From: CAYRCJ01 sp964422785
GTDB taxonomy: Bacteria > Patescibacteriota > Minisyncoccia > UBA11713 > 2-01-FULL-45-33
Direction of reading: 5' to 3'
Assembly: GCA_964422785.1 (NCBI GenBank)
Contig: CAYRCJ010000040.1
Location: forward strand, 1 to 6,528
Length of the DNA stretch: 6,528 nucleotides
The notes beneath the pieces were generated by a model that saw nothing but the letters and a program-made list of their open reading frames with translations, was not told the DNA's origin and searched no databases. The translations under genes were made by a program, and so were the position numbers. The stretch's first letter is position 1. Each line of letters opens with the position of its first letter. Shown here in pieces: positions 6,255 through 6,528 of the stretch.

Positions 6255-6260
6255 TATAAA
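6255..6260 (+). promoter_or_regulatory. Candidate -10 element for vWA2
   Basis: TATAAA lies 46 nt upstream of the vWA2 ATG and downstream of the AAA terminator. No good -35 is present: the 17-nt position falls in the terminator T-run. It is therefore a weak candidate, supported mainly because the terminator implies that vWA2 needs its own promoter. Confidence 0.35.
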
Positions 6261-6305
6261 TCGGGCAGTTTGAAAACAAAAAACAAAGAAAGGAAGGACA
6301 AAAAT

Positions 6306-6528
6306 ATGGGCGGAGGCGGAACTTATTACGATAGAGATACTACCGCGACTTCAAGGAGAACATCGACCGGAACTTCGGATTTTTCCGAAGAAACAATGTC
6401 GCGGAGCAAAATGGATACGGCATTGCTTCCAAAAAATCGCAAACTGATATGTTTAAGCGAATATCCTGTAGGATACGGATTTGACGTAACGGGATCGGTA
6501 GGCACTTTACCGAAAATCATCTGCGATA
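6306..6528 (+). CDS. Second vWA-domain protein (vWA2), truncated by the window edge
   Basis: The first 74 residues are visible, with no stop before the edge. GGAAGG lies 8 nt before the ATG. The start MGGGGTYYDRD, then TSDFSEETMSRS, and FDVTGSVGTLPKI at about 59-71 align with vWA1 (MGGGSWDDRE, ISDFAYDDTMRS, IDVTGSMQNNPKI). DVTGS supplies the first metal-site residues of a vWA fold; the remaining motifs lie beyond the window. Codon choices in the shared motif differ from vWA1 (GACGTAACGGGATCG against GATGTGACCGGAAGC), so the duplication is not recent. It follows the AAA operon on the same strand behind a terminator. It is a likely partner or alternative substrate-recognition subunit of the ATPase, by inference from position and paralogy. 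Confidence 0.82.
   Translation, partial: MGGGGTYYDRDTTATSRRTSTGTSDFSEETMSRSKMDTALLPKNRKLICLSEYPVGYGFDVTGSVGTLPKIICD

Noticed and set aside
1..6528. CRISPR arrays, tRNA or rRNA genes, insertion sequences
   Set aside because: No regularly spaced direct repeats, cloverleaf-like sequence, rRNA-like stretch or transposase motif was seen.

Overview
The window reads as bacterial chromosomal DNA. Genes have clear Shine-Dalgarno sites (GGAG, GGGGAGGAG, GGAGG, AAGGAGG), Rho-independent terminators and sigma70-like promoter elements. The standard genetic code works throughout and base composition is moderate. Spacing is tight and the protein families are divergent. This, with the fused NAD gene, would fit an uncultivated lineage such as a Patescibacteria/CPR-type genome, but nothing here proves the taxonomy. 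No rRNA, tRNA, transposase, integrase, CRISPR array or phage structural gene was seen.

Layout, left to right. Positions 5-32 hold a perfect 14-bp inverted repeat, the likely terminator of a minus-strand gene for a von Willebrand factor A (vWA) protein (42-1028). Upstream of that gene, also on the minus strand, lies a large gene (1169-3592) encoding a three-domain NAD enzyme: a nitrilase-type glutaminase, an NAD synthetase (NadE) and a C-terminal nicotinate-mononucleotide adenylyltransferase-like domain (NadD). It has its own terminator (1121-1153). A compact divergent control region (3593-3737) carries back-to-back TTGACA boxes inside a 16-bp palindrome, plus a second palindrome over the predicted rightward start site. 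Rightward from it run a 220-residue uncharacterised protein (3738-4400) and, with no gap, a 599-residue AAA+ ATPase (4401-6200), closed by a strong terminator (6205-6238). A second vWA gene starts at 6306 and is cut by the window edge.

The central observation is a candidate system: a classical-type AAA+ ATPase with a degenerate N-terminal AAA-like half (an architecture recalling plastid/cyanobacterial Ycf46), a small partner translated just ahead of it, and two vWA proteins flanking it on opposite strands. Both vWA proteins begin with the same MGGG...DR...SDF...TM head and carry the same DVTGS metal-site motif. vWA proteins are usually paired with MoxR-type AAA ATPases, so pairing with this AAA type would be unusual. 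The NAD gene shares the divergent promoter region with the ATPase operon and may be co-regulated with it. A functional link between NAD supply and the AAA/vWA module is inference only.
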